Assembly (NCBI RefSeq): GCF_030012985.1
Contig: NZ_CP120233.1
Span: 5,333,441-5,397,440, forward strand
Origin: Microbulbifer sp. VAAF005
Lineage (GTDB): Bacteria > Pseudomonadota > Gammaproteobacteria > Pseudomonadales > Cellvibrionaceae
Direction of reading: 5' to 3'
DNA: 64,000 nucleotides
In this document: one piece after another, positions 63,985-64,000 of the stretch
Layout of the letters: the number at the start of each line of letters is the position of its first letter
How positions within the stretch are numbered: the first letter of the stretch is position 1
The notes under the pieces: generated by a model
What the model was told of the DNA's origin: nothing
Seen by the model: only the letters and a program-made list of their open reading frames with translations
Databases searched by the model: none
Program-made: the position numbers and the translations under genes

Positions 63985-64000
63985 TAATTACTCTCTCTAG

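Larger units (their letters stand above)
52016..64000. mobile_element. P2-type prophage integrated in tRNA-Ser (partial, runs off right edge)
   Basis: The element starts at the tRNA-Ser att fragment and includes a TOPRIM cargo gene, integrase, Xre repressor, AlpA/Cox-like protein and primase-helicase. An iteron field, small early genes, a second Xre repressor, an Ogr-like activator and a P2-type portal follow. Gene direction changes at 55.2 kb and 62.2 kb mark lysogeny and late-gene switches. Capsid and terminase genes should lie outside the window. Confidence 0.85.

Noticed and set aside
7..64000. CRISPR arrays
   Set aside because: No regularly spaced direct repeats of 24-37 bases were seen. 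The only dense repeats are the hexamer iterons and the GACCCA tract.

Overview
The window looks like chromosome from a marine gammaproteobacterium of the Cellvibrionales/Microbulbifer type. This is inferred from gene content only: a tusDCBE-yccA block, TonB-dependent uptake under a TPP riboswitch, AGCS and AEC transporters, a P2-type prophage in a tRNA-Ser gene, and moderate GC. No rRNA, complete tRNA or CRISPR array was found.

Layout: 0-1.1 kb is a broken locus with an IS30 remnant. 1.6-6.9 kb holds an AGCS symporter, SirB2, an M91-type zinc protease, three small ORFs (one with an Asp-Pro repeat) and an enoyl reductase. 7.1-13.8 kb is mixed metabolism (ABM protein, DUF5996, LMW phosphatase, methyltransferase, LysR, YtoQ). 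13.9-18.1 kb is a leftward thiamine-salvage operon: TPP riboswitch, TonB receptor, YkoF-like thiamine binder, PnuT-type permease, thiamine kinase-like protein. 18.2-24.8 kb has an SDR, a secreted HAD-like protein and a large di-haem lipoprotein. 24.9-29.7 kb is RNA modification and stress (trmA, yjbQ, Gfo/Idh/MocA, tusE-B-C-D, yccA-like). 30-36.7 kb is a tightly overlapped leftward operon: DedA-like protein, six-hairpin glycosidase, GT4 glycosyltransferase, phosphodiesterase/EEP fusion. 37-43.1 kb is a TolC-HlyD-RND efflux operon. 43.4-47.1 kb has an AEC carrier, an epimerase and lipoproteins.

From 47.1 kb the window is accessory DNA: fragments of an old phage, a Fic protein behind a palindromic promoter, a decayed HNH nuclease, and a small protein behind a near-consensus LexA box. 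A tRNA-Ser 3' fragment at 52.0 kb, followed by its old terminator, marks the left att site of a P2-type prophage that runs off the right edge. Its genes in order are a TOPRIM-like cargo gene, integrase, Xre repressor, AlpA/Cox-like protein, a P4-alpha-like primase-helicase, a dense GGGACA/TGTCCC iteron field (probable origin), a string of small early genes, a membrane/coiled-coil/winged-helix protein, a second Xre repressor with two perfect operators, an Ogr-like activator and a P2-type portal.

A recurrent feature is single-base frameshifts in otherwise well-conserved genes, mostly at G/C or A runs (positions near 7575, 8492, 14724, 26618, 28834, 40729, 53075, 53471, 58744). These look more like homopolymer consensus errors than nine independent gene losses. 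Such genes are given as one CDS with the break noted.
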